Shown: one piece after another, positions 1 to 10,069 of the stretch
Position numbering within the stretch: the stretch's first letter is position 1
How the letters are laid out: each line of letters begins with the position of its first letter
Assembly (NCBI RefSeq): GCF_036231905.1
Contig: NZ_JAZARE010000009.1
Coordinates: 232,409-296,408 of the forward strand
DNA: 64,000 nt
Source of the DNA: CAMLIZ01 sp036231905
Lineage (GTDB): Bacteria > Pseudomonadota > Gammaproteobacteria > Burkholderiales > Burkholderiaceae_C
Reading direction: 5' to 3'
Notes under the pieces: generated by a model
The model's input: only the letters and a program-made list of their open reading frames with translations
Database searches by the model: none
Told to the model about the DNA's origin: nothing
Made by a program: the position numbers and the translations under genes

Positions 1-416
1 AGGCCGGGCTGGACGAGATCAGCAAGGGCGCCTACGTGCTGGCCGAACCGGCCGAGGTGGGCCTGAAGAAAAAGGCCCAGGCGGTGATCGTGGCCACCGG
101 CTCCGAAGTGCAGCTCGCGCTGCATGCGCAGCAGCTGCTGGCGGCCAAAGGCATTGCGGTGCGCGTGGTGTCCATGCCGTCCACCACGGTGTTCGACCGC
201 CAGGATGTGCGCTACAAGCGCAGCGTGCTGCCCGACGGCCTGCCGCGGGTGGCGGTGGAAGCGGGTGTCACCGATTTCTGGTGGAAGTACGGCTGCGCGG
301 CGGTGGTGGGCATCGACACCTATGGCGAGTCGGCCCCGGCCAACGTGCTGTTTAAGCACTTCGGGTTCACGGCGGAGAACGTGGCGGCCACGGTGCAGAA
401 AGTACTCGGTAAGTAA
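1..416 (+). CDS. tkt: Transketolase, C-terminal fragment (cut by window edge)
   Basis: The reading frame is open from base 3 and ends with TAA at 414-416. It encodes about 137 residues of the transketolase C-terminal domain, including the stretches VIVATGSEVQLAL and RVVSMPS and a tail ending FGFTAENV, all typical of this enzyme. Transketolase moves two-carbon units between sugar phosphates in the pentose phosphate and Calvin cycles using thiamine diphosphate. The catalytic N-terminal and pyrimidine-binding domains lie outside the window. A GTG at 36 is internal and not a real start. The gene sits 63 bases upstream of gap, a pairing common in Burkholderiales and consistent with a central-carbon operon. 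Confidence 0.95.
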   Translation, partial: AGLDEISKGAYVLAEPAEVGLKKKAQAVIVATGSEVQLALHAQQLLAAKGIAVRVVSMPSTTVFDRQDVRYKRSVLPDGLPRVAVEAGVTDFWWKYGCAAVVGIDTYGESAPANVLFKHFGFTAENVAATVQKVLGK

Positions 417-479
417 CCGCCAGGCGGCACACTGCCGGCTCGCGGGTTGACGGTTTCATTCATTGCTGGAGAGACAGAC

Positions 480-1478
<999 letters not shown>

Positions 1479-1500
1479 GCACTTCGCCGGTTCGCCCGCA

Positions 1501-1523
1501 AGCCGCCTTCGGGCGGCTTTTTT
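1501..1523 (+). terminator. Rho-independent terminator after gap
   Basis: A 7-bp perfect stem (AGCCGCC / GGCGGCT, 1501-1507 and 1512-1518) closes a TTCG tetraloop and runs into six T residues (1518-1523). It lies 22 bases after the gap stop codon and should end the tkt-gap transcript. Confidence 0.92.
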
Positions 1524-1655
1524 CGTGTGGAACGTCGGCGTCGCGGCCGGTGGCGCCGTTGGTGGGTACGGGCCTTGCCTTGAAGGCACAGGCTCAGTCC
1601 CACCCGAGCGGGCGCCGCTGCGTCCGCGCACTACACCGCACTACACTTTTCCGCC

Positions 1656-2018
1656 ATGCCGCCCACCGCTGCGTTCCGACTCCTCCGCTTCATCGGCTGC
1701 GCCGTGGCGGCCGCGGGGCTGGCCGCCTGTGCCACCCAGCAGCCGGTGGAATGGCGGCTTCAGGTGCGCACGGTGGCCGACTGGCCCGACCCGCAAGCGC
1801 TGAGCCAGCGCGCCGAGCAGATTGCCGGCGTGCCGGTGAGCCCGGAGGTGGCGGCCATTGCGCCGCACTGGTATGCCATCACGCTGCAGTGCGAAGATCG
1901 GGCCACGTGCAAGCGGGCTTCGATGAAACTCGCGGCACAGCCGGCGCTGTTTGTAGAACTGCGGCGGGATGACACCCGCGCGCTGCCTAAACGACCCAAC
2001 TCCCAGAACTCACAATGA
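1656..2018 (+). CDS. Small predicted lipoprotein, function unknown
   Basis: The 120-residue product starts with a basic, hydrophobic signal sequence ending in a lipobox (GLAACATQQ), so it is probably lipidated and exported to the envelope. The mature part (WRLQVRTVADWPDPQALSQRAEQIAGVPVSPEVAAIAPHWYAITLQC) matches no family I can name. The stop overlaps the next start by four bases (ATGA at 2015-2018), so it is translationally coupled to the secreted protease that follows. A role tied to the protease, such as chaperone, inhibitor or anchor, is only an inference from this coupling. Confidence 0.75.
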   Translation: MPPTAAFRLLRFIGCAVAAAGLAACATQQPVEWRLQVRTVADWPDPQALSQRAEQIAGVPVSPEVAAIAPHWYAITLQCEDRATCKRASMKLAAQPALFVELRRDDTRALPKRPNSQNSQ

Positions 2019-4090
2019 CTTCCATGCGATCCGTTGCCCGCTGGGCTCCCGCGCTGGCGTGCGCGCTGATGGTGGCGCTGGCGGGGCCGGCGCAGGCCGA
2101 ACGCGCCGGTGCCCGCCCCACGCGCCTGCCGCAGGAGCCGCTGGCCGCACGCGTGATCGTGAAGTTCAAGGCCGAGGACAGCGGCCGCAAGCAGGTGCTG
2201 GCGGCCCGCAGCGCCGCCGAGGTGCTGGCGCGGGATGCAGCCGTGGCGCAGGCCCTGGCACAGCGTGCCCATGCCCTGGGCCAGCGGCATGGCTTCGCGT
2301 TGCGCGCGGCCGCCGCGATCGACGATCGCACCCAGGTGGTCACCGCGGACAGCATCGATTCACAGGCGCTGGCCGCCCGGCTGGCGGCCGACCCGGACGT
2401 GGAATACGCAGTGGTCGACGGACGCAAGCAGCGCTTCACGGTGCCCAACGATCTGATGTTCGTGCCCACGGCCTCGCTGCCGAACGGACCGGCGTCGGGC
2501 CAGTGGTACCTCAAGGCGCCGGCCGCGGGGTCGCTGAGCAATGGCAACGAGGTGATCTCCTCCATCGATGCGGTGGGCGCGTGGAGCATCACCACCGGCC
2601 ACCGCAGCATCGTGGTGGCCGTGCTGGACACGGGTGTGCGCGGCGACCATCCGGACCTGGCTGGCAAGCTGCTGCCGGGCTACGACATGGTGACCGACGT
2701 GGCAGTGGCCAACGATGGCAATGGCCGCGATGCGGATCCCTCCGACCCGGGCGACTGGATCACTGCCGCGGACAAGAACACCACCGCGTTCAAGGACTGT
2801 GACATCTCCGACAGCTCCTGGCATGGCACCATGACCGCCGGCCTGGTGGGCGCCGCCACGAACAATGCCACCGGCATGGCCGGCACCGGCTGGAACGTCA
2901 AGGTGCTGCCGGTGCGGGTGCTGGGCAAGTGCTTCGGCTATGACTCGGACATCATCGCCGGCATGCGCTGGGCGGCGGGGCTGCACGTGAACGGCGTGCC
3001 GGACAACCCGAACAAGGCCAAGGTGATCAACCTGAGCCTCGGCGGTGAGGGCGCCTGCAACAGCGCCTACACCAGCGCCGTCACGGAGATCACCGCCGCC
3101 GGGGCGGTGATCGTGGCGGCCGCGGGCAACACCACCGGCCATGCTGTCAGCAACCCGGCGAACTGCCCCGGGGTCATCGGCGTGGCGGCGGTGCGGCACA
3201 TCGGCACCAAGGTCGGCTTTTCCGACGTGGGCCCCGAGATCACGGTGGCAGCCCCGGGCGGCAACTGCGTGAACTTGAGCGGCACCTGCCTGTTCCCCAT
3301 CCTGACCACGTCCAACACCGGCACCAAGGGACCCTCGGCTGCCACCTACACCGACGGCGACAACATCAGCGTGGGCACCAGTTTCTCCGCACCGCTGGTG
3401 TCCGGGACAGCCGCGCTGATGATGGCGGCCAACCGGTCGCTCACGCCAGCGGCGGTCATCTCCGTCATCAAGTCCACCGCGCGCGCCTTCCCGCAGACCG
3501 GGGCGCCGCCGGACAACGAGACAGGCAATCCGGTGCCGATGTGCCATGCGCCCAATGGCACCGACCAGCTCGAGTGCTACTGCACCACCAGCACCTGCGG
3601 TGCCGGCCTGCTGGATGCCCGCGCCGCGGTGACTTCCGTAGCGCGACTGGAGGCGTACATCGATGTGAATGCCACCACGGTGGCGCCAGGCGAGGCGGTC
3701 ACCTTCAGCAGCACCAGCACGGTGCTGCCTGCCCCACGCACGCTGAAATCGCGCAACTGGAGCCTGGTGGACGGCGGGGGCATCGTGACCACGCTGGGCG
3801 ATACCACTACCGGCGACACAGTCTCCGCCACGCCCAGCGGGGAAGGCACCTTCACCGTTCGGCTGACTCTGGTGGACGACACCGATCGGCAGTCGACCAT
3901 GGATCAGACCATCACGGTGCAGGCCGCTGGTACCACACCGCCGCCCACCACGCCCCCGCCTTCAAACGACAGCGGCGGTGGTGGCGCCATGTCCGCCGTG
4001 TGGCTGGCCGCCCTCGCGCTGGCCGTGGCCCTGCTGGCGGCCGCCCGGTGGCAAGCCGCCCGCCTCAGCCGCCCGTCGCGCAGGCGCTGA
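2015..4090 (+). CDS. Secreted S8 (subtilisin-like) serine protease with GlyGly-CTERM-like tail
   Basis: This is a 691-residue preproprotein. A signal peptide (about 1-28, ending AQA) is followed by an inhibitor-I9-like propeptide (about 45-140). The S8 catalytic domain has Asp205 in VLDTGVRGDHPD, His270 in SSWHGTMTAG and Ser456 in GTSFSAPLVSG. A PKD-like beta domain follows (about 550-640), then a Pro/Thr linker. The C-terminus has a Gly-rich stretch (SGGGGA), one hydrophobic helix and an Arg-rich end. This three-part tail matches the GlyGly-CTERM signal that rhombosortases process, as in MprA-type proteases, but no rhombosortase gene is in the window. The protein should be exported by Sec and reach the cell surface or medium. 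The 3' end overlaps the convergent SPOR gene by 26 bases. Confidence 0.92.
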   Translation: MTSMRSVARWAPALACALMVALAGPAQAERAGARPTRLPQEPLAARVIVKFKAEDSGRKQVLAARSAAEVLARDAAVAQALAQRAHALGQRHGFALRAAAAIDDRTQVVTADSIDSQALAARLAADPDVEYAVVDGRKQRFTVPNDLMFVPTASLPNGPASGQWYLKAPAAGSLSNGNEVISSIDAVGAWSITTGHRSIVVAVLDTGVRGDHPDLAGKLLPGYDMVTDVAVANDGNGRDADPSDPGDWITAADKNTTAFKDCDISDSSWHGTMTAGLVGAATNNATGMAGTGWNVKVLPVRVLGKCFGYDSDIIAGMRWAAGLHVNGVPDNPNKAKVINLSLGGEGACNSAYTSAVTEITAAGAVIVAAAGNTTGHAVSNPANCPGVIGVAAVRHIGTKVGFSDVGPEITVAAPGGNCVNLSGTCLFPILTTSNTGTKGPSAATYTDGDNISVGTSFSAPLVSGTAALMMAANRSLTPAAVISVIKSTARAFPQTGAPPDNETGNPVPMCHAPNGTDQLECYCTTSTCGAGLLDARAAVTSVARLEAYIDVNATTVAPGEAVTFSSTSTVLPAPRTLKSRNWSLVDGGGIVTTLGDTTTGDTVSATPSGEGTFTVRLTLVDDTDRQSTMDQTITVQAAGTTPPPTTPPPSNDSGGGGAMSAVWLAALALAVALLAAARWQAARLSRPSRRR

Positions 4091-4733
4091 AGCCGTTGCC
4101 CAGTGCAGGGGCCTTCAGGCCCAGCAGCTGGGCCTGCAAGGCGGCGTCCGCATCGTTCACCCGCAGCAGGTGCAGCCGCGCCGGCGCGGTGAGCGTCACG
4201 ATGCGGGCGGTGCGCACCCCACGCTGGGCCAGCTGGTCCAAGGCGGCATCGGCCGCAGCGCGGTCGCTGAACCGGCCCAGCGCCAGGCCGGGTTCCAGCT
4301 CCGGCGTGCCGCGCAGCTCCTCGTAGGGCACGCGGATGCGCTGCAGCTCGCCTTCCTTCTTCTGCAGCGCCTCGCGGTCGGCAAAGCGGCCCATGTAGAG
4401 CAGCCAGGCGCCCGGCCGATCGACGGCGGGGGTGTTCCAGCGGCCGGCCGGCAGGCCGGCGGCACGCAGCACCCCTTCGGCAAGCGCCATCTCGGCGTCG
4501 GTGTAGGGGCCGGCCTGCAAGCAGGCTTGCGGGTTGGCCGGTGCACTCGCTGCCGCGCGCGCAGCCTGGGCCGGCAGCAGCTGCACCACCTCCGGATGCA
4601 CCTGCCGCTGCAGGCGCTCGGGTTCGCGCTCGCCGTGCCCGCTGCTGCCTGCCAGGCTGTCCAGCCAGCCATGCGACCAGGCGTAGAACACCAGATTGGC
4701 CGCCAGCACCAGCGCCAGCGCCGCCCTCAGCAT
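4065..4733 (-). CDS. SPOR-domain-like membrane protein
   Basis: The product has 222 residues: one N-terminal transmembrane helix (about residues 3-16, ALALVLAANLVFYAW) and a periplasmic part. That part contains two SPOR-like alpha/beta units (CLQAGPYTDAEMALAEGVLRAAG and WLLYMGRFADREALQKKEGELQ, then LALGRFSDRAAADAALDQLAQRGV). SPOR domains bind denuded peptidoglycan at division sites. The ATG at 4733 is preferred over one at 4796 because GAGGG precedes it and it avoids overlap with birA, which ends 32 bases upstream. The gene follows birA in the same direction, an arrangement known in Burkholderiales. Confidence 0.8.
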   Translation of the reverse strand: MLRAALALVLAANLVFYAWSHGWLDSLAGSSGHGEREPERLQRQVHPEVVQLLPAQAARAAASAPANPQACLQAGPYTDAEMALAEGVLRAAGLPAGRWNTPAVDRPGAWLLYMGRFADREALQKKEGELQRIRVPYEELRGTPELEPGLALGRFSDRAAADAALDQLAQRGVRTARIVTLTAPARLHLLRVNDADAALQAQLLGLKAPALGNGFSACATGG

Positions 4734-4764
4734 GCGCCCTCGCGCACCCGGCGCTCGGCCGGTG

Positions 4765-5712
4765 TCATGCTGGTGTGGCCTCCGGCGGCGGATCACCGTG
4801 CTGCAGCCGCACGCTCACCTCGCCGCTGGACAGCAGCTGCACGCCGGCGGCGGTGCGCACCCGCAACGCGCCATCGGCCGACACGCCCTCGGCCACGCCG
4901 GCCGGCAGCTCGGCCGCGGTGGTGACCACCGGCTGCCCGGCCAGCAGGTCGCGCGTGCCATACCGGGGCGCGAAGCCGGCAAAGCCCTGGGCCTCGAACT
5001 GCTGCAGCGCGCTGACGAGCGGCCGCGCCAGCCGGTGCAGCACCTCGGGCGCCGTCACGCCGGGGATCAGCTCCTGCAGGCAGGCATAACCGGAGCTGAG
5101 CTCCCGGGTCGGCTGCGGCGTGACGTTCAGGCCCACGCCGATGACCACCATGCGGCGCCGGCCCACGGCGACGGTCTCGATCAGCACGCCGCCCAGCTTG
5201 CGCCCCTGGCCGGGGCCGTCCAGCAGCCACAGGTCGTTGGGCCATTTCAGGCCGATGCGCGGCCTGCCGCCAGCGGGCAGCGGGTCGAGGGCGTCGGCAA
5301 TGGCCACGCCCACTGCCAGCGACATGCCGGACCAGTCGCGCGGCTCCAGCGCCACGCCGAGCGAGAAGGTGAGGGAGGCGCCGGAGCTCGATTGCCAGAG
5401 GCGCCCCATGCGGCCGCGCCCGCGCGACTGGTGCTCGGCCACCAGCAGGCAGGGCTGGGTGTCGTCGGCACGCCGGCCGAACGGCATGGGCGCCTGCCCG
5501 GTAGATGGCGCCTGCTCGGTGACGCCGTCCAGTTCACCCGGGCCGGTGATCGGCGTGTCACGCCGCCCGCCGGAGCGGCGCGCCCGTTCGAGCAGCTGGG
5601 TGTTGGTGGATTCGCAGCGCGCCACCACTTCCACGCTCAGGCCGGGCAGCAGCGGCTCCAGCGCCTGCCAGAGCTGCTCTGCGCCCCAGGGGAGGTGGCT
5701 GGTGTCGGGCAT
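4765..5712 (-). CDS. birA: Biotin--[acetyl-CoA-carboxylase] ligase
   Basis: This 315-residue protein belongs to the BirA/LplA ligase fold. The signatures seen are CESTNTQLLE, the biotinyl-AMP loop SRGRGRMGRLW, LKWPNDLW and GVGLNV, in the usual order. The enzyme makes biotinyl-5'-AMP from biotin and ATP and transfers biotin to a lysine of biotin carboxyl carrier protein. No N-terminal helix-turn-helix precedes the catalytic domain, so it is probably the class I, non-repressor form. About 40 residues around DTPITGPGELDGVTEQAPSTG look like a family-specific insertion. The companion coaX, often adjacent to birA in related genomes, lies instead at 61042. Confidence 0.93.
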   Translation of the reverse strand: MPDTSHLPWGAEQLWQALEPLLPGLSVEVVARCESTNTQLLERARRSGGRRDTPITGPGELDGVTEQAPSTGQAPMPFGRRADDTQPCLLVAEHQSRGRGRMGRLWQSSSGASLTFSLGVALEPRDWSGMSLAVGVAIADALDPLPAGGRPRIGLKWPNDLWLLDGPGQGRKLGGVLIETVAVGRRRMVVIGVGLNVTPQPTRELSSGYACLQELIPGVTAPEVLHRLARPLVSALQQFEAQGFAGFAPRYGTRDLLAGQPVVTTAAELPAGVAEGVSADGALRVRTAAGVQLLSSGEVSVRLQHGDPPPEATPA

Positions 5713-5727
5713 GGTGGAAAAGGAGGG

Positions 5728-6291
5728 TCAGCGTTTTTTTGCCAGCATGGTGCCGCGACAGGCGTCGGCGCCGCAATGGCAGGCGAACTGCTTCTTCAGC
5801 TTGGGCGTGTAGCGCTCGTCGATGATGAGGCCGTAGTCGTAGAACAGTTCCTCGCCGGGCGCCACGGGCTTGATCGCCTTGACGAAGACCCGCCCTTCGA
5901 CCTCGTCGGCCTCGCAGTTGGGGTCGCAGGCGTGGTTGATCCACCGTGCCGCGTTGCCGTTGACCTTGCCGTCGATGACATGCTCGTCGTCGATGTGGAA
6001 GAAGAAGGTATGGTTGGGGTCGGACGGATCATGCGGATGGCGGCGCAGCGCCTCCTTCCAGCTGATGATCTCGCCCTTGTATTCGATGATGGTCTCGCCC
6101 GGCTCGAAGGGCCGCAGCGCGAACACCCCCTTGCCGTGGATGCCGCTCTTGCGCACCTGGATGCGGCGCCCGGCGGGTGCGGCTTCCGCCTTGGCGTGCG
6201 TCTTGCCGTTGGCTCGCGCATTTTTCGCCTGGTCTGTGGTCTTGGAGGGGGCAGCTTGCGCGTTCGACTTCATTCGGTACATTGAATTCAT
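5728..6291 (-). CDS. SET-domain protein, putative lysine methyltransferase
   Basis: This 187-residue protein has a basic, Lys/Ala-rich N-terminal tail (1-42) and a complete short SET domain. The domain includes SGIHGKGVFALRPFEPGETIIEY, the S-adenosylmethionine pocket motif INHACDPNCEA and the ELFYDYG motif. A post-SET zinc cluster (CHCGADACRG) follows near the C-terminus. SET enzymes methylate lysines using S-adenosylmethionine; bacterial substrates are poorly known. No pre-SET or other targeting domain is present. Start codons at 6291, 6282 and 6273 are all possible and none has a strong ribosome site. It is transcribed divergently from topB. Confidence 0.88.
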   Translation of the reverse strand: MNSMYRMKSNAQAAPSKTTDQAKNARANGKTHAKAEAAPAGRRIQVRKSGIHGKGVFALRPFEPGETIIEYKGEIISWKEALRRHPHDPSDPNHTFFFHIDDEHVIDGKVNGNAARWINHACDPNCEADEVEGRVFVKAIKPVAPGEELFYDYGLIIDERYTPKLKKQFACHCGADACRGTMLAKKR

Positions 6292-6362
6292 GGGTGCGCG
6301 CGCGTGTATGTGCGTGCGCGCGAGAACGGGCCATTGTAGGCCGCCACATAGTCGAAGACACG

Positions 6363-8915
6363 ATGACCAAGTCCCTGATCATTGCGGAGAAGCCGAGCGT
6401 CGCGCAGGACATCGTGCGCGCGCTCACGCCCACCGCCGGCAAGTTCGAGAAACACGCGGAGTACTTCGAGAACGAGCGCTACGTCGTCACCTCGGCGGTC
6501 GGCCACCTGGTGGAGATCAAGGCGCCGGAGGAGTTCGACGTCAAGCGCGGCAAGTGGAGCTTTGCCCACTTGCCGGTGATTCCGCCGCACTTCGACCTGG
6601 CGCCGATCGACAAGGCCAAGACCCGGCTCAACGCCGTGGTCAAGCTGGTCAAGCGCAAGGACATCAGCGAGCTGATCAACGCCTGCGACGCGGGCCGCGA
6701 GGGCGAGCTGATCTTCCGGCTGATCGTGCAGTACGCCGGCATCGACAAGAAGGCGCCCAAGCCGGTGCGCCGGCTGTGGCTGCAGAGCATGACGCCGCAG
6801 GCCATCCGCGATGGCTTCGAGAAGCTGCGCGCCGACGAGCAGATGCGCGGCCTGGCCGACGCGGCACGCAGCCGCTCGGAGGCCGACTGGCTGGTGGGCA
6901 TCAACGGCACCCGCGCGATGACCGCGTTCAATTCGCGCGACGGCGGTTTCTTCCTCACCACCGTGGGCCGGGTGCAGACGCCCACGCTGTCCATCGTGGT
7001 GGAGCGCGAGGAAAAGATCCGCAAGCACGTGGCGCGCGACTACTGGGAGGTGCGCGCCACATTCGGCGTGGCCGCGGGCAGCTACGACGGCAAGTGGTTC
7101 GATCCCAAGTACAAGAAGGATGAGAACGATGCCGACAAGCGCGCCGACCGCATCTGGGTCGAGCGCGACGCGAAGGCGATCGCCGACGCGGTGCGTGGCA
7201 AGGTGGGTACCGTCAGCGAGGAGGCCAAGCCCAGCTCGCAGTCCAGCCCGCTGCTCTATGACCTGACCAGCCTGCAGCGCGAGGCCAACGGCCGCTTCGG
7301 CTTCTCGGCCAAGACCACGCTGTCGCTGGCGCAGGCGCTGTACGAAAAGCACAAGGTGCTCACCTACCCGCGTACCGATTCGCGCGCCCTGCCCGAGGAC
7401 TACCTCGCCGTGGTGAAGGACACGGTGAAGATGATCTCCACCGAGGACCTGCCCGGCCCGCTGCGCGAGCTGGCCCAGCATGCGAAGAAGGCGCTGAAGG
7501 AGGGCTACATCAAGCCCTCCAAGCGCGTGTTCGACAACGCCAAGGTGTCGGACCACTTCGCCATCATCCCGACCATGCAGGCGCCCAAGGCCCTCACCGA
7601 GGCTGAGGCGAAGCTCTACGACATGGTGGTCAAGCGCTTCCTCGCGGTGTTCTTCCCGCCGGCCGAGTACATGGTCACCACCCGCATCACGCAGATCGAA
7701 GGCCACCACTTCCAGACCAACGGCAAGGTGCTGGTCAACCCCGGCTGGCTGGCGGTGTATGGCAAGGAAGCGCAAGACGAGGACGCCACGCTGGTGGCGG
7801 TGACGCCGAGCGAAAAGGCGACCAACGAGGAAGTGAATGCGGTGGCGCTGCGCACCAAGCCGCCCGCACGCTACACCGAAGCCACGCTGCTCTCCGCGAT
7901 GGAAGGTGCCGGCAAGCTGATCGACGACGACGAGCTGCGCGAGGCCATGCAAGAAAAAGGCTTGGGCACGCCAGCCACCCGCGCGCAGACCATCGAAGGC
8001 CTGATCAATGAGAAGTACCTGGTGCGCGAGGGCCGCGAGCTGATCCCGACCGCCAAGGCCTTCCAGCTGATGACCCTGCTGCGCGGCCTGGGCGTGGAGG
8101 ACCTCACCAAGCCCGAGCTCACCGGCAATTGGGAATACCAGCTGGCCCAGATGGAGCATGGCCGCCTTCAGCGCGAGCAGTTCATGACCGGCATTGCCGA
8201 GATGGCCGAGCGCATCGTCAAGAAGGCCAAGGAGTACGACCGCGACACCATCCCGGGCGACTATGCGACCTTGAAGACACCGTGCCCCAACTGCGGCGGC
8301 ACGGTGAAGGAGAACTACCGCCGGTTCACCTGTGAGAAGTGCGAGTTCTCGATCAGCAAGATCCCCGGGGGCCGCGCCTTCGAGATCCACGAGGTGGAGA
8401 CCTTCCTGGCGACCAAGAAGATCGGCCCGCTGGAAGGCTTCCGCTCCAAGGCGGGCTGGCCTTTCACCGCGGAGATGAAGCTCGCCTATGACGACGAGAT
8501 CAAGAACTGGAAGCTGGAGTTCGACTTCGGCGAGGACACCAAGAACGGTGAGCAGTCCGGCGAACCGGTGGACTTCTCGGCGCACGAGTCCTTGGGCCAT
8601 TGCCCCAAGTGCAAGGGCCGGGTGTTCGAGCACGGCAGCAACTACGTGTGCGAACACGCCGTGGGCGCGCACATCACCTGCGACTTCAAGAGCGGCAAGA
8701 TCATCCTGCAGCAGCCGGTGGCACGCGAGCAGATGAGCAAGCTGCTGGCCACCGGCAAGACCGACCTGCTGGAGAACTTTGTCTCCAACAAGACCCGGCG
8801 CAAGTTCAAGGCCCGCCTGGCCTACGACGCCAAGGAAGGCAAGGTGAGCTTCGAGTTCGAGCCACGGGCGGCGAAGGCGCCGGCCAAGAAAGCGGCCGCC
8901 AAGAAGGCGGCCTGA
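6363..8915 (+). CDS. topB: DNA topoisomerase III
   Basis: The 850-residue type IA topoisomerase begins with a TOPRIM domain (IIAEKPSVAQDI, residues 6-17; NACDAGREGELIF, 106-118). The strand-breaking tyrosine is Tyr335 in LTYPRTDSR. A C-terminal zinc ribbon (CPNCGG...CEKC) and a second Cys-rich repeat (CPKCKGRVFEHGSNYVCEHA) follow. The Lys/Ala tail (KAPAKKAAAKKAA) probably binds DNA non-specifically. It removes negative supercoils and decatenates DNA. The frame stays open upstream to 6177, but the conserved MTKSLIIAEKPSVA fixes the start at 6363. Confidence 0.96.
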   Translation: MTKSLIIAEKPSVAQDIVRALTPTAGKFEKHAEYFENERYVVTSAVGHLVEIKAPEEFDVKRGKWSFAHLPVIPPHFDLAPIDKAKTRLNAVVKLVKRKDISELINACDAGREGELIFRLIVQYAGIDKKAPKPVRRLWLQSMTPQAIRDGFEKLRADEQMRGLADAARSRSEADWLVGINGTRAMTAFNSRDGGFFLTTVGRVQTPTLSIVVEREEKIRKHVARDYWEVRATFGVAAGSYDGKWFDPKYKKDENDADKRADRIWVERDAKAIADAVRGKVGTVSEEAKPSSQSSPLLYDLTSLQREANGRFGFSAKTTLSLAQALYEKHKVLTYPRTDSRALPEDYLAVVKDTVKMISTEDLPGPLRELAQHAKKALKEGYIKPSKRVFDNAKVSDHFAIIPTMQAPKALTEAEAKLYDMVVKRFLAVFFPPAEYMVTTRITQIEGHHFQTNGKVLVNPGWLAVYGKEAQDEDATLVAVTPSEKATNEEVNAVALRTKPPARYTEATLLSAMEGAGKLIDDDELREAMQEKGLGTPATRAQTIEGLINEKYLVREGRELIPTAKAFQLMTLLRGLGVEDLTKPELTGNWEYQLAQMEHGRLQREQFMTGIAEMAERIVKKAKEYDRDTIPGDYATLKTPCPNCGGTVKENYRRFTCEKCEFSISKIPGGRAFEIHEVETFLATKKIGPLEGFRSKAGWPFTAEMKLAYDDEIKNWKLEFDFGEDTKNGEQSGEPVDFSAHESLGHCPKCKGRVFEHGSNYVCEHAVGAHITCDFKSGKIILQQPVAREQMSKLLATGKTDLLENFVSNKTRRKFKARLAYDAKEGKVSFEFEPRAAKAPAKKAAAKKAA

Positions 8916-8967
8916 CCCACGTGGGTGCCGCCTGGACGGGAGCGGCACCGGCGCCCTGCGTGTACCG

Positions 8968-9957
8968 ATGACACTGCCCGTCCTCTACAAGCTGCTCGCG
9001 ATCTTCATCGTCGTGGCCCTGGGCTACATCGCCGGGCGCATGCGCTGGCTGGGCGACGAGCGGCAGGGCGCGGACCCGGCCCGCACCTTGAGCAACGTGG
9101 CGTTCTACGTGTTCGTGCCGGCGCTGCTGTTCCGCACCACCTCGCGCCTGCCGTTCGCCACCATGCCGTGGGGCACGCTGGTGGCCTTCTTCGTGCCGGT
9201 GCTGATGCTGCTGCTGGGCGTGTATGCCTGGCAGCGCAGGCGCAACCGCAGCGGCCGCCTGCCCACCGCGGCGCCCAGCGTGCGCGCCATCTCGGCCACC
9301 TTCGGCAACACCCTGCAGGTGGGCGTGCCGATGGCCAGTGCGTTGTTCGGCGAGCCGGGGCTCGCGATCCACATCACCATCATCAGCCTTCATGCGCTGA
9401 CCTTGCTGCTGGTGCTTACCACGCTGGTGGAGCTGGACCTCGCGCGGGCCGAGGCTGCACACATGGGCCATGACCTGATGGCCACGCTGAAGACCACCTT
9501 GCGCAACACCATCATCCATCCGGTGGTGCTGCCGGTGCTGGCCGGCATGGCCTGGAACGCCACCGGCCTGCCGCTGCCGCCGGTGGTGGACGAGGCGCTG
9601 GAGGTGCTGGGCACGGCGGTGGTGCCGCTGTGCCTGGTGCTGATCGGCATGTCGCTCGCCTACTACGGCATGCGCGGCAGCGTGCGGGGTGCGGCGGGGC
9701 TGTCGGTGCTCAAGCTGCTGGTGTTGCCCGTGCTGGTGCTGGCCGTGGGCCACTGGGGCTTCGGGCTGCACGGCCTGGCGCTCAACGTGGTGGTGATGGC
9801 CGCTGCCTTGCCGGTGGGCAGCAATGCGCTGATCTTTTCCCAGCGCTACGAGACGCTGGAGGGCGAAGCCACGGCGGCCATCGTGCTCTCCACCTTCGCG
9901 TTCGTGCTCACCGCGCCCTTGTGGTTGTGGGTGCTGTCGGCGCCGGTCTGGCGCTGA
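8968..9957 (+). CDS. AEC (auxin efflux carrier) family transporter
   Basis: This 329-residue, very hydrophobic protein has about ten predicted membrane helices in two halves, typical of the bacterial AEC/BART family that exports malonate, malate or other small acids. Motifs seen include VALGYIAGRMRWLG in helix 1, FGNTLQVGVPMASALFGE in the middle and PVGSNALIFSQRYE near the end. The substrate cannot be told from sequence. It starts 52 bases after topB with a weak ribosome site and is probably transcribed alone or by read-through. Confidence 0.9.
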   Translation: MTLPVLYKLLAIFIVVALGYIAGRMRWLGDERQGADPARTLSNVAFYVFVPALLFRTTSRLPFATMPWGTLVAFFVPVLMLLLGVYAWQRRRNRSGRLPTAAPSVRAISATFGNTLQVGVPMASALFGEPGLAIHITIISLHALTLLLVLTTLVELDLARAEAAHMGHDLMATLKTTLRNTIIHPVVLPVLAGMAWNATGLPLPPVVDEALEVLGTAVVPLCLVLIGMSLAYYGMRGSVRGAAGLSVLKLLVLPVLVLAVGHWGFGLHGLALNVVVMAAALPVGSNALIFSQRYETLEGEATAAIVLSTFAFVLTAPLWLWVLSAPVWR

Positions 9958-10069
9958 AGGAAAGCGCTGACAGCGCCGGCTTACCCGGCTCCCGGGGGTG
10001 GCGCGCGGGCGGACGGGTCCGGCGTTTGCAGGGCGTCAGGCGTCGTCCAACCACAACAAGAGGTCCACC

